Source of the DNA: Paratinospora sagittata
Taxonomy: Eukaryota; Streptophyta; Magnoliopsida; Ranunculales; Menispermaceae
DNA length: 64,000 nt
Assembly (NCBI GenBank): GCA_035771175.1
Contig: CM069597.1
Location: 12,497,001 to 12,561,000, forward strand
Direction: 5' to 3'
Below, piece by piece: positions 32,801-40,289 of the stretch (position 1 is the stretch's first letter; every line of letters starts with the position of its first letter). The notes under the pieces are model-generated. The model was not told the DNA's origin. It worked only from the letters and a program-made list of their open reading frames with translations, and made no database searches. Made by a program: the position numbers and the translations under genes.

Positions 32801-35053
32801 GAGTTTTTTTAGTAAAACAGTGAGTTCTATTTGTAGCTTTCACCCTGCACCTGAACAACCTTTTTTCTGATCAAATAGATGTCTACCTAAGTTTTGGAAT
32901 TCATTTCCTAAAATCTAGTTTCTTGTTTCATTTACAAAAGGGCACATATCTTTCAGAAGGAAAATGGAGTCTTATAAAAATCTGATAATATGAACTTCAT
33001 CAGTTAGAAACATTTTTTCTTAGCATGCAAAGCTATAGAAAAATGTGCAAAGCCCTTTGACTTCGGCAATTAACCATTTTTTAAAATGTTTTAAGCAAGG
33101 TGATGGCAAAGGAAAGAGTCAATTAAAGACCGTTCATCCCTTACTTTATAGACTCAACATTACTCATATGGTCCTTTTGGATTAACAACTACAAAGAGAT
33201 TGAGAGCTTATCCTCCTAAACTGATACGCAAATGAATTTGTTGAAAATTTGAACAATCAGAAAGTGGTACCTTAACAAGAGCAATATTTGCTGGTATGAC
33301 AGGTATTTCCCCACTAGCAAATCCAATGACCAAAATATTTGCCCCCCAGTTCAGCAGCTTCATGCTTTCTTTTGTAAGTTTACCCCCAACTGGATCATAT
33401 AGAACATCTACTCCGTTTAGCTTTTTTGTCTTTAGAAACCCCTTGACATTTTCAATAATACTCCCTCCACTCGAGTCCACAACATGGTCAATGCCAAGCG
33501 ACTTGAGAAACTGAACTTTTGCAGAACCCCTGAAATCCAAAATCCAATCCAAACCTGAAACATTTTGCTATCCATTTTGCAGATTTCAACAGCAATACGC
33601 GGATCATAAGAGAGACAAGTAATTTCACAGAGTTTCTAATCCAATAGAAGTCATTACCTAGCAACAGCAATAACTACAGCACCACAGGCCTTTCCAATCT
33701 GCACAGCCGACAGCCCAACACCACCAGCTGCACCGAGAACAAGTAGCACCTGCAATATAACACAACAATATTACACATTGTTCTCCATAACTCCTATAAT
33801 TATTATAATGTAAAACACCCTTGATTTCTGAACAGTTATCCATGTATCAGATGTATATCGAAACCTGTTTTGGACTCAAATTTTCATTCCACATCCGACA
33901 AAGTTAATATCTATATTTGCCCTCGATATATATTTATATATCATTGGGACCTTATCTAACAGCTATAACTTTTAGGTCATGCACTTTCTAACATGGTATC
34001 AAAGTCGTGCATGTTATTCTGGAGGTCATGTGTTTCAAACTTCCTTGCAAGCTTATTTGCTTGTTTATCTCATATACCAATCATGTTTTTCCTTCTCATC
34101 ATAAATCTAGTCCACGTGTCATCATGCAGGGGGAATGTTAATACCTATCTATATTCACGTTTGATATATATAGTTGGGCCCCCTACTTCATAACTATAGC
34201 TTTTCTATAGGTCATGCCGTTTCTAACAGACACAATGCCAGAATAGCCAAAGGAAAGGACCAACTTTAATTGTTTGCATTCAACTTTCCAAACCGATTAT
34301 CTCACAAATTTAATTTTCCAGATACCACAGCTCCATCGGAAGTCACAGTCAAGAACATAGGAAGAGGGAATAAATTAGTACCTGTCCTGCACGCAAATTT
34401 GCTCTATGAAAAAGAGCTACATGTGAAGTGCCATATGCAACAGGAAGCGCAGCAGCAGAAACCAGATCGCATCCATCAGGAACCAAAAACCTTCAAATTT
34501 TTTTCAAAACAAGAAACCAAAAACTACAAGCAAGTTACACATCACAAGAAACGGAAAAGATAAAAAAAAAAATTTAAAAAAATAATTCGTCTAAGTTGAA
34601 GTGTATGCATGGCTAAAAACTGTATTAATTAGACAAATCAATAGTGTTCTAAACAACAATAAGATGAACAGTTTATAAGAAATAATCAGAAAAAAAAAAA
34701 AAAAAAACTTACAATTCCTGTTCTTCAGCGACGATGAATTGAGCGAAAGACCCAACGGGAGCGAAGGAACAAACTGTATCTCCGATTTTGAAGTTGGTGA
34801 CGTTGGGAGCAACGGAATCAACGACACCCGAGTAATCAGAGCCAGGGACGTAAGGTAAAGGAAGCTTCTCTTGGTATTTCCCCAGAATCTGCAAGTAGGT
34901 TGCGTAGTTCAAGCTAGTTGCTTTCACTCTTACTCTAACGCTTGTCGGAGTTTTCAATTCAGGGATCGGATGACGTGTGGAGATTGAGATTGGAGAGTTG
35001 GGAGAAAGTGGAACCGTTGGATCTCCAACACTTTTGCAAACCAAGGCTTCCAT
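15389..35053 (-). CDS. Quinone oxidoreductase-like protein (MDR superfamily), six exons
   Basis: Joined exons (34713-35053, 34382-34490, 33658-33749, 33271-33529, 18031-18174, 15389-15484) give an uninterrupted 346-residue protein. All five introns are GT-AG and the phases match. Residues 30-110 form the GroES-like fold (PGSDYSGVV at 70-78, then [18 protein letters not shown]). Residues about 114-267 carry the Rossmann domain with GAAGGVG at 156-162, then [14 protein letters not shown] and [11 protein letters not shown]; the C-terminus has [13 protein letters not shown]. The set and length fit the zinc-independent NAD(P)H:quinone oxidoreductase-like family (plant homologues are often named quinone oxidoreductase-like protein 2), soluble enzymes reducing quinones or reactive carbonyls with NADPH. 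The true substrate is unknown. I chose the ATG at 35053 because the in-frame extension upstream has no ATG. Intron 4 is 15.1 kb because of transposons. No organelle-targeting peptide is evident. Confidence 0.93.
15485..18030 (-). other. Intron 5 of the host gene
   Basis: GT-AG intron of 2.5 kb. It holds a MITE-like element at 16459-16988 and, around 15640-15770 and 16300-16440, AT-rich pieces with TTCGAATTAATTCG-like words that resemble the hAT-like MITE at 26470-26807. Nothing coding is supported; the small ORF at 17468-17686 is chance. Confidence 0.7.
16459..16988. mobile_element. MITE-like element with 10-bp terminal inverted repeats
   Basis: It begins TAGTGTTTTCAAGGC and ends (reverse complement) TAGTGTTTTCTAGGTGCC, so the outer 10 bp are a perfect inverted pair and the similarity extends further. 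Subterminal GCCTAGGC-like words are repeated in both arms (CGCCTAGGCT near 16476, CGCCTAGGCTACGCC near 16920). There is no ORF. A GGG triplet flanks both sides but no longer target duplication is clear. A non-autonomous DNA transposon is the best reading; the superfamily is uncertain. Confidence 0.6.
18031..18174 (-). CDS. Exon 5 of quinone oxidoreductase-like gene
   Basis: 144 bp (48 codons, phase 0 to phase 0) encoding [20 protein letters not shown] then [20 protein letters not shown] and SHTYKLSE. The acceptor is TTTTGCAG|AATTGG and the donor TCAGAG|GTGAGG. It lies 15.1 kb from exon 4, and the perfect phase and the matching family C-terminal motif tie it to the gene. Confidence 0.92.
19692..21466 (+). 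mobile_element. LARD-family solo LTR (plus orientation)
   Basis: It begins TGTTGACCAAGGTGG and ends TCTTGGATGACATACCTAGG then CCAACA. The start resembles the LTR at 48370, including the TTCAGCACCA and GATCAA words, and the end resembles the TTCTTGGACATATTTGGGCC end at 45101. No clean 5-bp target duplication is visible (CTCTA left, ATATA right). It is interrupted by the small solo LTR at 20631-20902. Confidence 0.65.
20631..20902 (-). mobile_element. Small solo LTR nested in the LARD-family LTR
   Basis: A 272-bp unit with TGTCACACACCACC at the left and GGGGTATTACA at the right, flanked by a perfect 5-bp duplication CTTTT (20626-20630 and 20903-20907). Read on minus it begins TGTAATACCCC, the common start of Ty3/gypsy LTRs, so minus orientation is likely. 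A run of more than 20 T followed by a GT run lies at about 20852-20884. Confidence 0.8.
21423..21732. repeat. 150-bp tandem duplication across an LTR end
   Basis: 21423-21572 and 21577-21732 are close direct copies. Each starts TGCCCAATTCACCC, passes through the last 44 bp of the LTR into flanking DNA, and ends GCAATAATTGAT. They differ mainly in the length of an internal A-run (11 versus about 20). The duplication must postdate the LTR insertion because it spans the junction. Confidence 0.9.
21733..24590. other. Intronic DNA without recognisable features
   Basis: AT-rich sequence within intron 4. No repeat family shared with the rest of the window, no RNA gene and no convincing coding region was seen. 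The open frame at 23442-23723 (93 codons, plus strand) lacks any recognisable motif. Confidence 0.5.
24600..24914 (-). mobile_element. RTE-like LINE fragment (3' part), split by copia
   Basis: Degenerate minus-strand translation shows the region after the RT palm in plant RTE-type LINEs: [20 protein letters not shown] (family pattern HRIxAGWMKWRxASG) and [11 protein letters not shown] (family pattern ALLYGTECWA). It continues the sequence found on the far side of the copia element at 30793, which shows that copia landed inside the LINE. Many stops and frameshifts mean it is dead. Confidence 0.6.
24915..25178 (-). repeat. Copia 3' LTR
   Basis: 264 bp with TGTTGTAAAAATA at 24915 and TTCTTCACAACA ending at 25178 (minus reading TGTTGTGAAGAAG). 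It matches the 5' LTR over most of its length, including the CATATATATATAGACATACA stretch, but the first about 30 bp at its left end have no counterpart in the 5' LTR. Confidence 0.93.
25179..25194 (-). other. Copia polypurine tract
   Basis: On minus, AGCTTGAGGGGGAG ends exactly at the LTR start TGTTGTG. The pol stop codon TGA (25186-25188) is embedded in it, the compact arrangement usual for copia elements. Confidence 0.85.
25186..27113 (-). pseudogene. Copia reverse transcriptase and RNase H, broken
   Basis: From the N-side: [20 protein letters not shown] and [18 protein letters not shown], then [12 protein letters not shown], where a MITE (26470-26807) is inserted. It resumes with [35 protein letters not shown] and [10 protein letters not shown] frameshift near 26230 leads to [14 protein letters not shown], the catalytic [13 protein letters not shown] (YVDD) and [20 protein letters not shown]. 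RNase H shows [20 protein letters not shown] and [20 protein letters not shown] (family pattern AEYRA...CDNxSA) at 25186-25545, in another frame. In the family these copy element RNA into cDNA; here the frame cannot give a functional enzyme. Confidence 0.92.
26470..26807. mobile_element. hAT-like MITE inserted in copia RT
   Basis: A 338-bp insertion with terminal inverted repeats CAAGGTTCGAAA (left) and CATGGTTCGAAA (reverse complement of the right end), 11 of 12 identical. It is flanked by TGTCTGACT (26461-26469) and TGTCTGAGT (26808-26816), an 8-9-bp duplication with one change. Removing it restores RT reading ...[13 protein letters not shown]. The interior is rich in TTCG/CGAA words and has no ORF. 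Eight-base duplications and CA-GG ends point to hAT; nine bases would suggest Mutator. Confidence 0.85.
27209..28448 (-). pseudogene. Copia integrase, frameshifted
   Basis: The N-terminal HHCC zinc finger reads [17 protein letters not shown] then [13 protein letters not shown]. The core has [12 protein letters not shown] (first D), [20 protein letters not shown] and FQSDNAKLF (second D region). A frameshift then leads to [20 protein letters not shown] (E region) and [20 protein letters not shown], with the copia-type C-terminal [20 protein letters not shown] then [20 protein letters not shown]. The catalytic DDE residues are still visible across frames, but at least one frameshift (near 28000) breaks the protein. 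Confidence 0.92.
28550..28966 (-). pseudogene. Copia protease region
   Basis: [15 protein letters not shown] carries the aspartic protease DSGA signature of Ty1/copia polyproteins, which cleaves Gag-Pol. Upstream is the gag/protease linker ([20 protein letters not shown]). The frame closes shortly after TADGSLA, so the link to integrase needs a frameshift. Confidence 0.88.
28967..29829 (-). pseudogene. Copia Gag with in-frame stop and altered zinc knuckle
   Basis: It starts at ATG 29829 ([20 protein letters not shown]), then [20 protein letters not shown] and RTFLKGKGK. An in-frame TAG at 29671-29673 interrupts it before [20 protein letters not shown] and [19 protein letters not shown], the conserved plant copia Gag segment. 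After a frameshift near 29200 the zinc knuckle reads [22 protein letters not shown]2CX4HX4C with the last Cys replaced by Tyr. Gag normally packages element RNA; this copy cannot produce it intact. Confidence 0.88.
29830..30530 (-). other. Copia leader with minisatellite
   Basis: The stretch between gag ATG and the 5' LTR. It contains a purine-rich tandem (about 29985-30075, units like ACGAAGAAGATGAAACCGCC) and a second array at 30110-30440. No typical PBS was found next to the LTR. Plus- and minus-strand ORFs here are by-products of the tandem repeats. Confidence 0.7.
30110..30440. repeat. Higher-order minisatellite in copia leader
   Basis: Units containing GAATCAGAGCGACGATGGTG alternate between a short form ending GAGATGCGAACCAGTCGCA and a longer form ending GTGCAACAGCGTCGACGA. 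The pair forms a higher-order repeat of about 93 bp present roughly three times, with point differences. Confidence 0.85.
30548..30792 (-). repeat. Copia 5' LTR, incomplete at its inner end
   Basis: It ends TTCTCCACAACA at 30792 next to the duplication AATAC. It matches the 3' LTR from about GACACAAAAATGTAACGTGG rightwards. The last 30 bp or so of U5, and an adjacent PBS, are replaced by leader-like sequence (GATTTCGGCGATGAAG). The exact inner boundary is uncertain. Confidence 0.8.
30793..31640 (-). mobile_element. RTE-like LINE fragment (RT region), degenerate
   Basis: The minus reading shows, across frames, [39 protein letters not shown] then [40 protein letters not shown] then GNY, and near 30900 [12 protein letters not shown], all recognisable blocks of RTE-type plant LINE reverse transcriptase (family GxDGIPIEVWK, [16 protein letters not shown]). 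It joins 24600-24914 if copia is removed. Numerous stops; no target duplication could be identified. Confidence 0.65.
31640..31773. repeat. Degenerate relative of the hAT-like MITE
   Basis: The interior aligns with 26505-26600 (CCTATAAATTAAAATTAATT versus CCTTTAAAAATTAGAATTAA, then GATTAAAGAATTTTG versus GTTTAAAGAATTTCT). The right end TTTTCATACCTTG, reverse-complemented, resembles the MITE terminus CAAGGTTCGAAA. The left end is unclear. Confidence 0.45.
31774..33207. other. Intronic DNA without recognisable features
   Basis: Part of intron 4 between the LINE and exon 4. No coding similarity, tandem array or transposon end was recognised. The ORF at 32214-32516 has no family signature. Confidence 0.5.
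33271..33529 (-). CDS. Exon 4 of quinone oxidoreductase-like gene
   Basis: 259 bp encoding residues 182-267 after the split Arg181. It contains [33 protein letters not shown] and [20 protein letters not shown]. The acceptor is ATTTCAG|GGGTTC and the donor GTTAAG|GTACCA. Beyond the donor the frame stays open for 20 codons to a stop at 33208-33210, so transcripts ending inside the giant intron 4 would encode a 287-residue truncated form. Confidence 0.93.
33658..33749 (-). CDS. Exon 3 of quinone oxidoreductase-like gene
   Basis: 92 bp encoding the nucleotide-binding turn [20 protein letters not shown] then [10 protein letters not shown]. The glycine-rich GAAGGVG is the NADPH dinucleotide-binding motif of the MDR Rossmann fold. 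The acceptor is TTGCAG|GTGC and the donor GCTAG|GTAATG. Intron 3 is short (33530-33657, 128 bp). Confidence 0.93.
34382..34490 (-). CDS. Exon 2 of quinone oxidoreductase-like gene
   Basis: 109 bp encoding [20 protein letters not shown] then [17 protein letters not shown]. The acceptor is TTTGAAG|GTTTTT and the donor GGACAG|GTACTA. It completes Leu114 from exon 1 and ends in phase 0. Intron 2 is 632 bp (33750-34381). Confidence 0.92.
34713..35053 (-). CDS. Exon 1 of quinone oxidoreductase-like gene
   Basis: It encodes residues 1-113 plus two bases, from [12 protein letters not shown] to [11 protein letters not shown], most of the GroES-like domain. The donor is GAATT|GTAAGT on minus. Intron 1 (34491-34712, 222 bp) has a long T-run just inside the donor. 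Confidence 0.93.
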
Positions 35054-35440
35054 TATTGATTGAGAAATGCAGCAAAGATAGATGCTCCAAGATAGATATA
35101 TAGAGAGCACGGACACGGCAGAGGCGCTACAACAGGAGTTCGCGACACAGGCCCAAACACTGCCCGCCGGCAAAATGTCAAAATCGAGTTATAAGAGCGA
35201 AGAATAAGTTGGGCAAGGAAAGGCTGGAGCAAGGAACGCTCCATGATCCGCTGAAATTTCCAGTGGCGCATTTATGTCGCCACTTACTGGACCGTTTTGG
35301 CTCATGTAAAACGTCAACCATCTTTTGCACGCAAAACAAAAACATTTTGGAAAATAAGTTTTTCTTACTTCATCCACGCTTAACCATTTATGTTTGTTGG
35401 ATTTTCTTTAATTACTCACGGACGCATGATTCTACATAAT
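35054..35440 (-). promoter_or_regulatory. Promoter region of the host gene
   Basis: A TATA-like CTATATATCTATC on minus lies at about 35091-35104, roughly 45 bp upstream of the ATG, implying a very short 5' UTR if used. Upstream DNA is more GC-rich than its surroundings (35100-35280). About 390 bp upstream of the ATG a LARD-family LTR begins, so the native upstream region is short. Confidence 0.5.
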
Positions 35441-35444
35441 CTCA

Positions 35445-36830
35445 TGGGGTCTTATCTATTATTTCAATTAATTTTATGATTCGATATTTTGATGATTATA
35501 AATCATCATCAAATTAACATATGATATGAGTTCATAAGCTTAAATGTAAACTTAAGTCAAGTAAAAAATCCTTAATCAAGTAATTGGACAATCTTTAAGG
35601 CAGTAGGCATCAAGACTTTTATCTTTTGTGTCTACTTAAATTGTATTTAGGCTTATAGAACTTCACTTTCCGACAGTTCAATAAATTTCAATCTAATTTT
35701 TGAATCTTTTGAAAATACTTTTTCAAAAAGTTCTTTTAAATCTTTTAAAATTCTCATCAAAATGAGTTTGATCAATCAAATTAATTATTTCCAAATGATA
35801 TTCAAAAGTATTGAATATTATCGAAGTATTTGATTTGATCTAAAATGTTTGAAAAGTTCTCAGATCGAGCAGGAGACTCGTAGTCCTGAAGGACGCTCAA
35901 GCAAGTGGCCAAATCACTTAACTATTAGGCCAGTGTTGCCGGAGGCTCCTGCGTCAGTAGGACGCTCATGTAATTGTTGAAAGTTTCTGTGCAAGTTCGC
36001 AAGACGCTCATGTCACAGTTGCGCCCTCCTAAATTTGTCTAAGATTATTTTAGCTTTTGGTTCGACGTATTGAAGGACGCTCACATGCAGATTGAACCTT
36101 CTGGGTTTCAATGTAGTAGCGCCCTCCTTGAGCTACAAGACGCTCACTTATGCTGTGTCAAAAAAAAAACTATCTTCTGAAGCGTGTGGTGATTGTTCTG
36201 AAGCATTGTTATTCTTGCGTAAACATTTTTTGACGGAGATTTTTCAATGGTTGTGTTCGTTCCATTTCAGTGAAAGATTTTATCCGTTGCATTTAAATTT
36301 CGAATGAAAGACTTAGGATATTTGGGAGATTAAAACCTTAATGTTTGTTTATACAAGCAACACTTTGTCGATTGGTTAAAAGATATAGAAAAATTTTGAT
36401 ATATTTTACACTCTTTGAAAGTTAGTCGATTCTTTGTAAAAGCAACTTTGAAACTTGATTTTTCATCTTTCTGAGATTTCAAAATCTTTCCTTGGATTAA
36501 AGTGGTATTCGTCTTCATCCTTCAAAAAAATCCAAAGGAAACAAAAGAGTAACTTTTCTTTTCAACTACGCTCAACCTTGAATATATTGTTGAACATTCT
36601 CTTGTAAAGTTCAAATTGCGCTGTAAGTATTTGTTATTTGATTCTTGGTAAGAGAATCAAACTTATTGAATTGTAATTTGAATTGTAAGTGATGGGGAGT
36701 CACTAGTTGTGAGCTTGTGTCAAGCTCAAGTGTAACGATTTTCTCACACCTGTGAAGTTGAGAAGTATAAAGGTTCTCTCACACCTGTGAAGTTGAGAAG
36801 TTGTAATAGTTTGATTGTCGGACCAATGTC
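35445..36830 (+). repeat. LARD-family LTR segment upstream of the host gene
   Basis: It carries the family hallmarks in plus orientation: inverted-repeat words GGACGCTCA/GCGCCCTCC (35875-36150), then two CTCACACCTGTGAAGTTGAG units (36745-36805). The start has TGATGATTATAAATCATC-like sequence and the terminal TTGGACAT...CCAACA end is missing, so both boundaries are approximate. It is divergent from the other copies. Confidence 0.55.
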
Positions 36831-37523
36831 TCTTGTGGTTGAAATTTGATGATTACAAACAACATGTTTACTTAACCTCAGTTTGTGTCTCCAAGCTTTA
36901 ATCTTTCAGATATGATTATAAAGAATCAACCAAGAAGAGGAAACAATCAAAGATGACTCAAAGCTAAAACATGATGTTGTAAAAGCTCAAGACAAACCTC
37001 ATAGTCATTAACTAAAAATCTTGTAGAAGTCATTTTAGAGTTGGTCTTAGAATGTAAGATCTACTCTTGATTACTCCAACAAAAGAATATTTCATTTCCT
37101 TAGAGTAGTCATAATATTCTTCTAAAATGTTTTGATTGCATAAAATGTTTTTTAAATGCTTTAGAATGGTTTTCAAAGTCTTTAGAATGATTTGATTTCT
37201 TACGCATTTCATTTGAAATCATTTGGACATGGTTGAAATACTACTTTAAGCTCATAATTTACCTACAAAACAAATCATCAACTAAGTATAAATTTTATGC
37301 AATTGATTAAAGTATTAAACTATAATGAAATGTACTCAAAGTATATGGTTTCTATGATATTAACATGTATTAAAAAGTTATTTATTCATGATAGAAACCT
37401 ATAAAAAATGAACCTAAAACAACTAAGTATACTAATAATGCAAAAACACCTAAAAACAAACCAAATGAACCTAAAATTCTAACATATTAGTATGCAGACT
37501 AACTACTAAAACTCAACTTATCA
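36831..37523 (-). repeat. Candidate 3' LTR of the Athila/Tat-like element
   Basis: On minus, a purine-rich AAGTCTAAGTTTGGGAG tract (37525-37550), preceded by TTTGCTCGGGACGATC, is followed by TGATAAGTTGAG. This context is typical of the PPT/LTR junction of Athila/Tat elements. The right edge (37523) is the better supported; the left edge is not defined and may reach the neighbouring LARD-family LTR. Confidence 0.45.
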
Positions 37524-39087
37524 AATTCTCCCAAACTTAGACTTTGATCGTCCCGAGCAAAGAGAAAAATGAAGTTGAACAAACAACTCTTCACATATTC
37601 CAAAATGAACAAGGATTTAACTTACAAAAATGGATTCTCATGATCTCAAAGACAACACACATTTCATACAATATAACTCAATGAAACTTTAAAAGTTTAA
37701 ACTTGTTGTCTAGAATTTCAACCTATAAGACCATGCCTTCTTTTCTATCCTCATTGACAAACAAGCAAAAGAACCATTCACATGACCACTCATAAATCAT
37801 ATAGACCAATAAAACAAAACATGAACTTCATATGCTTGCTTTTCACATTTCTCTCCACTAATGTAGGTCTCACACCAATTAAGATCAACATGACTTTATT
37901 AAGCTTGTAATGTAAGGCCAAGGGTAAGGATATGACAACATGGATAAAATAAAGCTCAATACAACCAAAACCTCTTTGATACATAACATTTTTACACATC
38001 TCATTGCTTACAAAATGAACCAAACCCAACACATTATCCAAAACAGGATTTTTCAACATTTTACATTCACATTACCTCCAAAATACCTCCAAACTTGCTC
38101 ATTTCATTCATTGATGAAGAAAAACATACTTTCTCTTTTCATTCTTCATCTTCCTTTTTCTTCTTTTTAACTCATTTTGAACCATTTTGAATCTTTTCTC
38201 ATCACATTCACATAACATTTTCATTCCATAGTTCATTTATACATAATTTCCCATGAAAAATAACTTAATCCATTACAATTCACATCTTTCAAAGAGTTAA
38301 GGGTGCAAGGGTGAAAACAGAGAAAATTTAATCAAAGGCCTTGGCTAATCATTTAAGGTGACAAAGAACAATATGAAAGGCTCAAAATATGGTAACTAGA
38401 AATTCAACAGCTAGGTGGGCTTTATGGCTCAATCTATCCAAACATGGCCCAAATCATATCTCTCATGGTGTGATTCCTAAGATTTTGCTTCAAAAAATGA
38501 TTAAACAAGTTCTAGAGTTCAGTTTGAAACGTGAGATTCAATGATGCATGACTTGCAAAATCTCAATTTAAAAGCAAGTGGAACTCATGATCATGATTTC
38601 ATACTCAAAAGTTAACAAGAATATCCAACAAACATGGCAAGCAGATTAAGCACACTGACTTAAGAGTACTTTCTAATTTTTCAAAAGTGATACTCAGAAA
38701 TGAGTAGTAATCCTTTCATAGATCACCCATACAAAATCAAATCAAATCAAAGCTCATAAAGGAATATGAATTTATTCATAGATCTAGACTCATCAAAAAC
38801 AAAAAAATTCACTAAACTTTTTCACTAAAGACATAAAATTCAAACTCCCCCCCAAACTTAAAATTGACATTGTCCTCAATGCAACACATCCCCAATGTAA
38901 AGAGAGAAAGGATAAGGAAACTCCCCTATGGGTAGAGGCTTCCACAACGATTCTCCTTCTCTTTGTAGTGATGAGGACCCCCAAACATGAATTGAGTACC
39001 TGAGAAAGGACAAAAAGAGATGTCATTAGTAAAACTAAAAACTCAACTTCTATACTACAATGACTAAAAATAAAACTAAACATCATT
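37524..39087 (-). other. Post-integrase region of the Athila/Tat-like element
   Basis: Non-coding on minus. It has two PPT-like purine runs: one at 37525-37550 and AAGTTTGGGGGGGAG at about 38843-38862, the latter preceded by CATTGAGGACAATGTCAA, a phrase usual after the integrase ORF of this group. I see no ORF of an env-like or other gene. Confidence 0.6.
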
Positions 39088-39271
39088 AGTGAAACTCCAA
39101 TGCACCGATGGACGTATTTTTCGTGTCAATGGCCAACGCTTGAAGCATTACTATGGTGTCGATGATCGGAGTGAGAAGACGTTCTTTCTTCAAGAACCAG
39201 CTTAAAAAGAAAAGAGAAAGTCTAGCAAATGGCTATAAAGAAGTGCTTGTTGGGAGGCAACCCAACTGAGA
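39088..39271 (+). pseudogene. Inverted end of integrase of the Athila/Tat-like element
   Basis: On the plus strand this reads KLQCTDGRIFRVNGQRLKHY then YGVDDRSEKTFFLQEPA and stop, followed by GTGCTTGTTGGGAGGCAACC, the normal integrase end and 3' context of this group. Everything on both sides is in minus orientation, so this segment is inverted in place. About 45 nt of the preceding family segment (the PFVVK-type block) appear to be missing at the break. Confidence 0.8.
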
Positions 39272-40289
39272 CCTGACCATCTTGATTTGAGCTTCTTGAG
39301 AAACAATCTCAACCAGGAGTTGAAGAGAAGTACTCGTTGGCCCATTAGGAATTCCCGCCTTAAAATTTGCTTGTCATGTCATTGCTTGGTCTTCTGTTTG
39401 TAAATCTTGGAATTCTCATAAGCTTCATTGCGGAAATCCTCAATTTCATTCAATTGAAGAAATCTTTGTGCACCAGAAGCCTTTAAGTAAAAGTTCAACT
39501 TCTTCATCGCCCACAATGCTTTATGTTCAAGCTCAACAAGAAGATGACATAGCTTCCAAACACCAAACGGTAGGGGGACATCCCAATAGGAGATTTGTAG
39601 GCCGTACAATATGCCCACAATGCATCATCGAACTTTGTAGCCCAATCCTTCCTATTGGTGTTGATCGTCTTCTCAAGAATTTGCTTCACTTCTCTATTGG
39701 AGATCTCGGCTTGGCCATTTGATTGAGGATGGTAAGGCAAAGCAATCTTGTGTTTGACCCCATACTTGGCAAGAAGAGAATCGAACAATTTTATGCAAAA
39801 GTGAGACCCTTCATCACTAATGATTGCTCTAGGGGTGCCAAATCTAGTAAAAATGTTTTTTTGAAGGAACTTGAGCACCACTCTAGCATCATTAGTTGTA
39901 GTAGCAATGGCTTCCACCCACTTCACACACATAGTCCACCGTCAACAAAATGTAGGTCTTGCCAAAAGAAGATGGGAAAGGTCCCATGAAATCAATACCC
40001 CACACATCAAACAACTCAACCTCCATGATAGGAGTCATAGGAAGCTCGTGTAGCCTAGACATGTTGCCAAGCCTTTAGCACCTATCACATGTCTTCACAT
40101 ATGTGTAGCAATCACGAAAAAGAGTAGGCCAGCAAAAACCGCTTTGTAGCACTTTGAATGTCGTTTTTGTAGCACCAAAATGACCACCATATAAGATGAA
40201 TTGCAATTATGAAGTATGACTTGAATCTCTTATTCCAGAATGCATCTTCTTATGATTTGGTCATTTCATCGCTTAAACAACAAGGGATC
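39272..40289 (-). pseudogene. Athila/Tat-like integrase, degenerate
   Basis: The minus reading gives [20 protein letters not shown] and [20 protein letters not shown] (the D..D part), then [20 protein letters not shown] (E region), [40 protein letters not shown] and GQRVLLFNSWLRLFLKKLKS-RWSG. The N-terminal zinc-finger part (39933-40289) has several stops. The ORF is split by the solo LTR at 40290-42168 and by a frameshift near 39520-39600. GQRLKHY-type ends and FMDD in RT mark the Athila/Tat branch of Ty3/gypsy rather than the chromoviruses. Confidence 0.88.

Larger units (their letters stand above)
18175..33270 (-). other. Giant intron 4 of the host gene (15.1 kb)
   Basis: GT-AG intron. 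From 33270 down it contains unremarkable AT-rich DNA (31790-33270), a small MITE relative (31640-31773), an RTE-like LINE split by a full-length copia element, then quiet DNA (21733-24590), a tandem duplication (21423-21732), a solo LTR with a nested solo LTR (19692-21466), and quiet DNA to exon 5. The copia and LINE lie in the same sense as the gene; the solo LTR at 19692 is antisense. I see no gene inside; the ORF at 23442-23723 matches nothing known to me. Confidence 0.85.

Noticed and set aside
35054..35173. In-frame 40-codon N-terminal extension of the host gene
   Set aside because: It opens with TTG and has no ATG, it overlaps the TATA-like box, and the family's usual N-terminus starts at the MEAL methionine.
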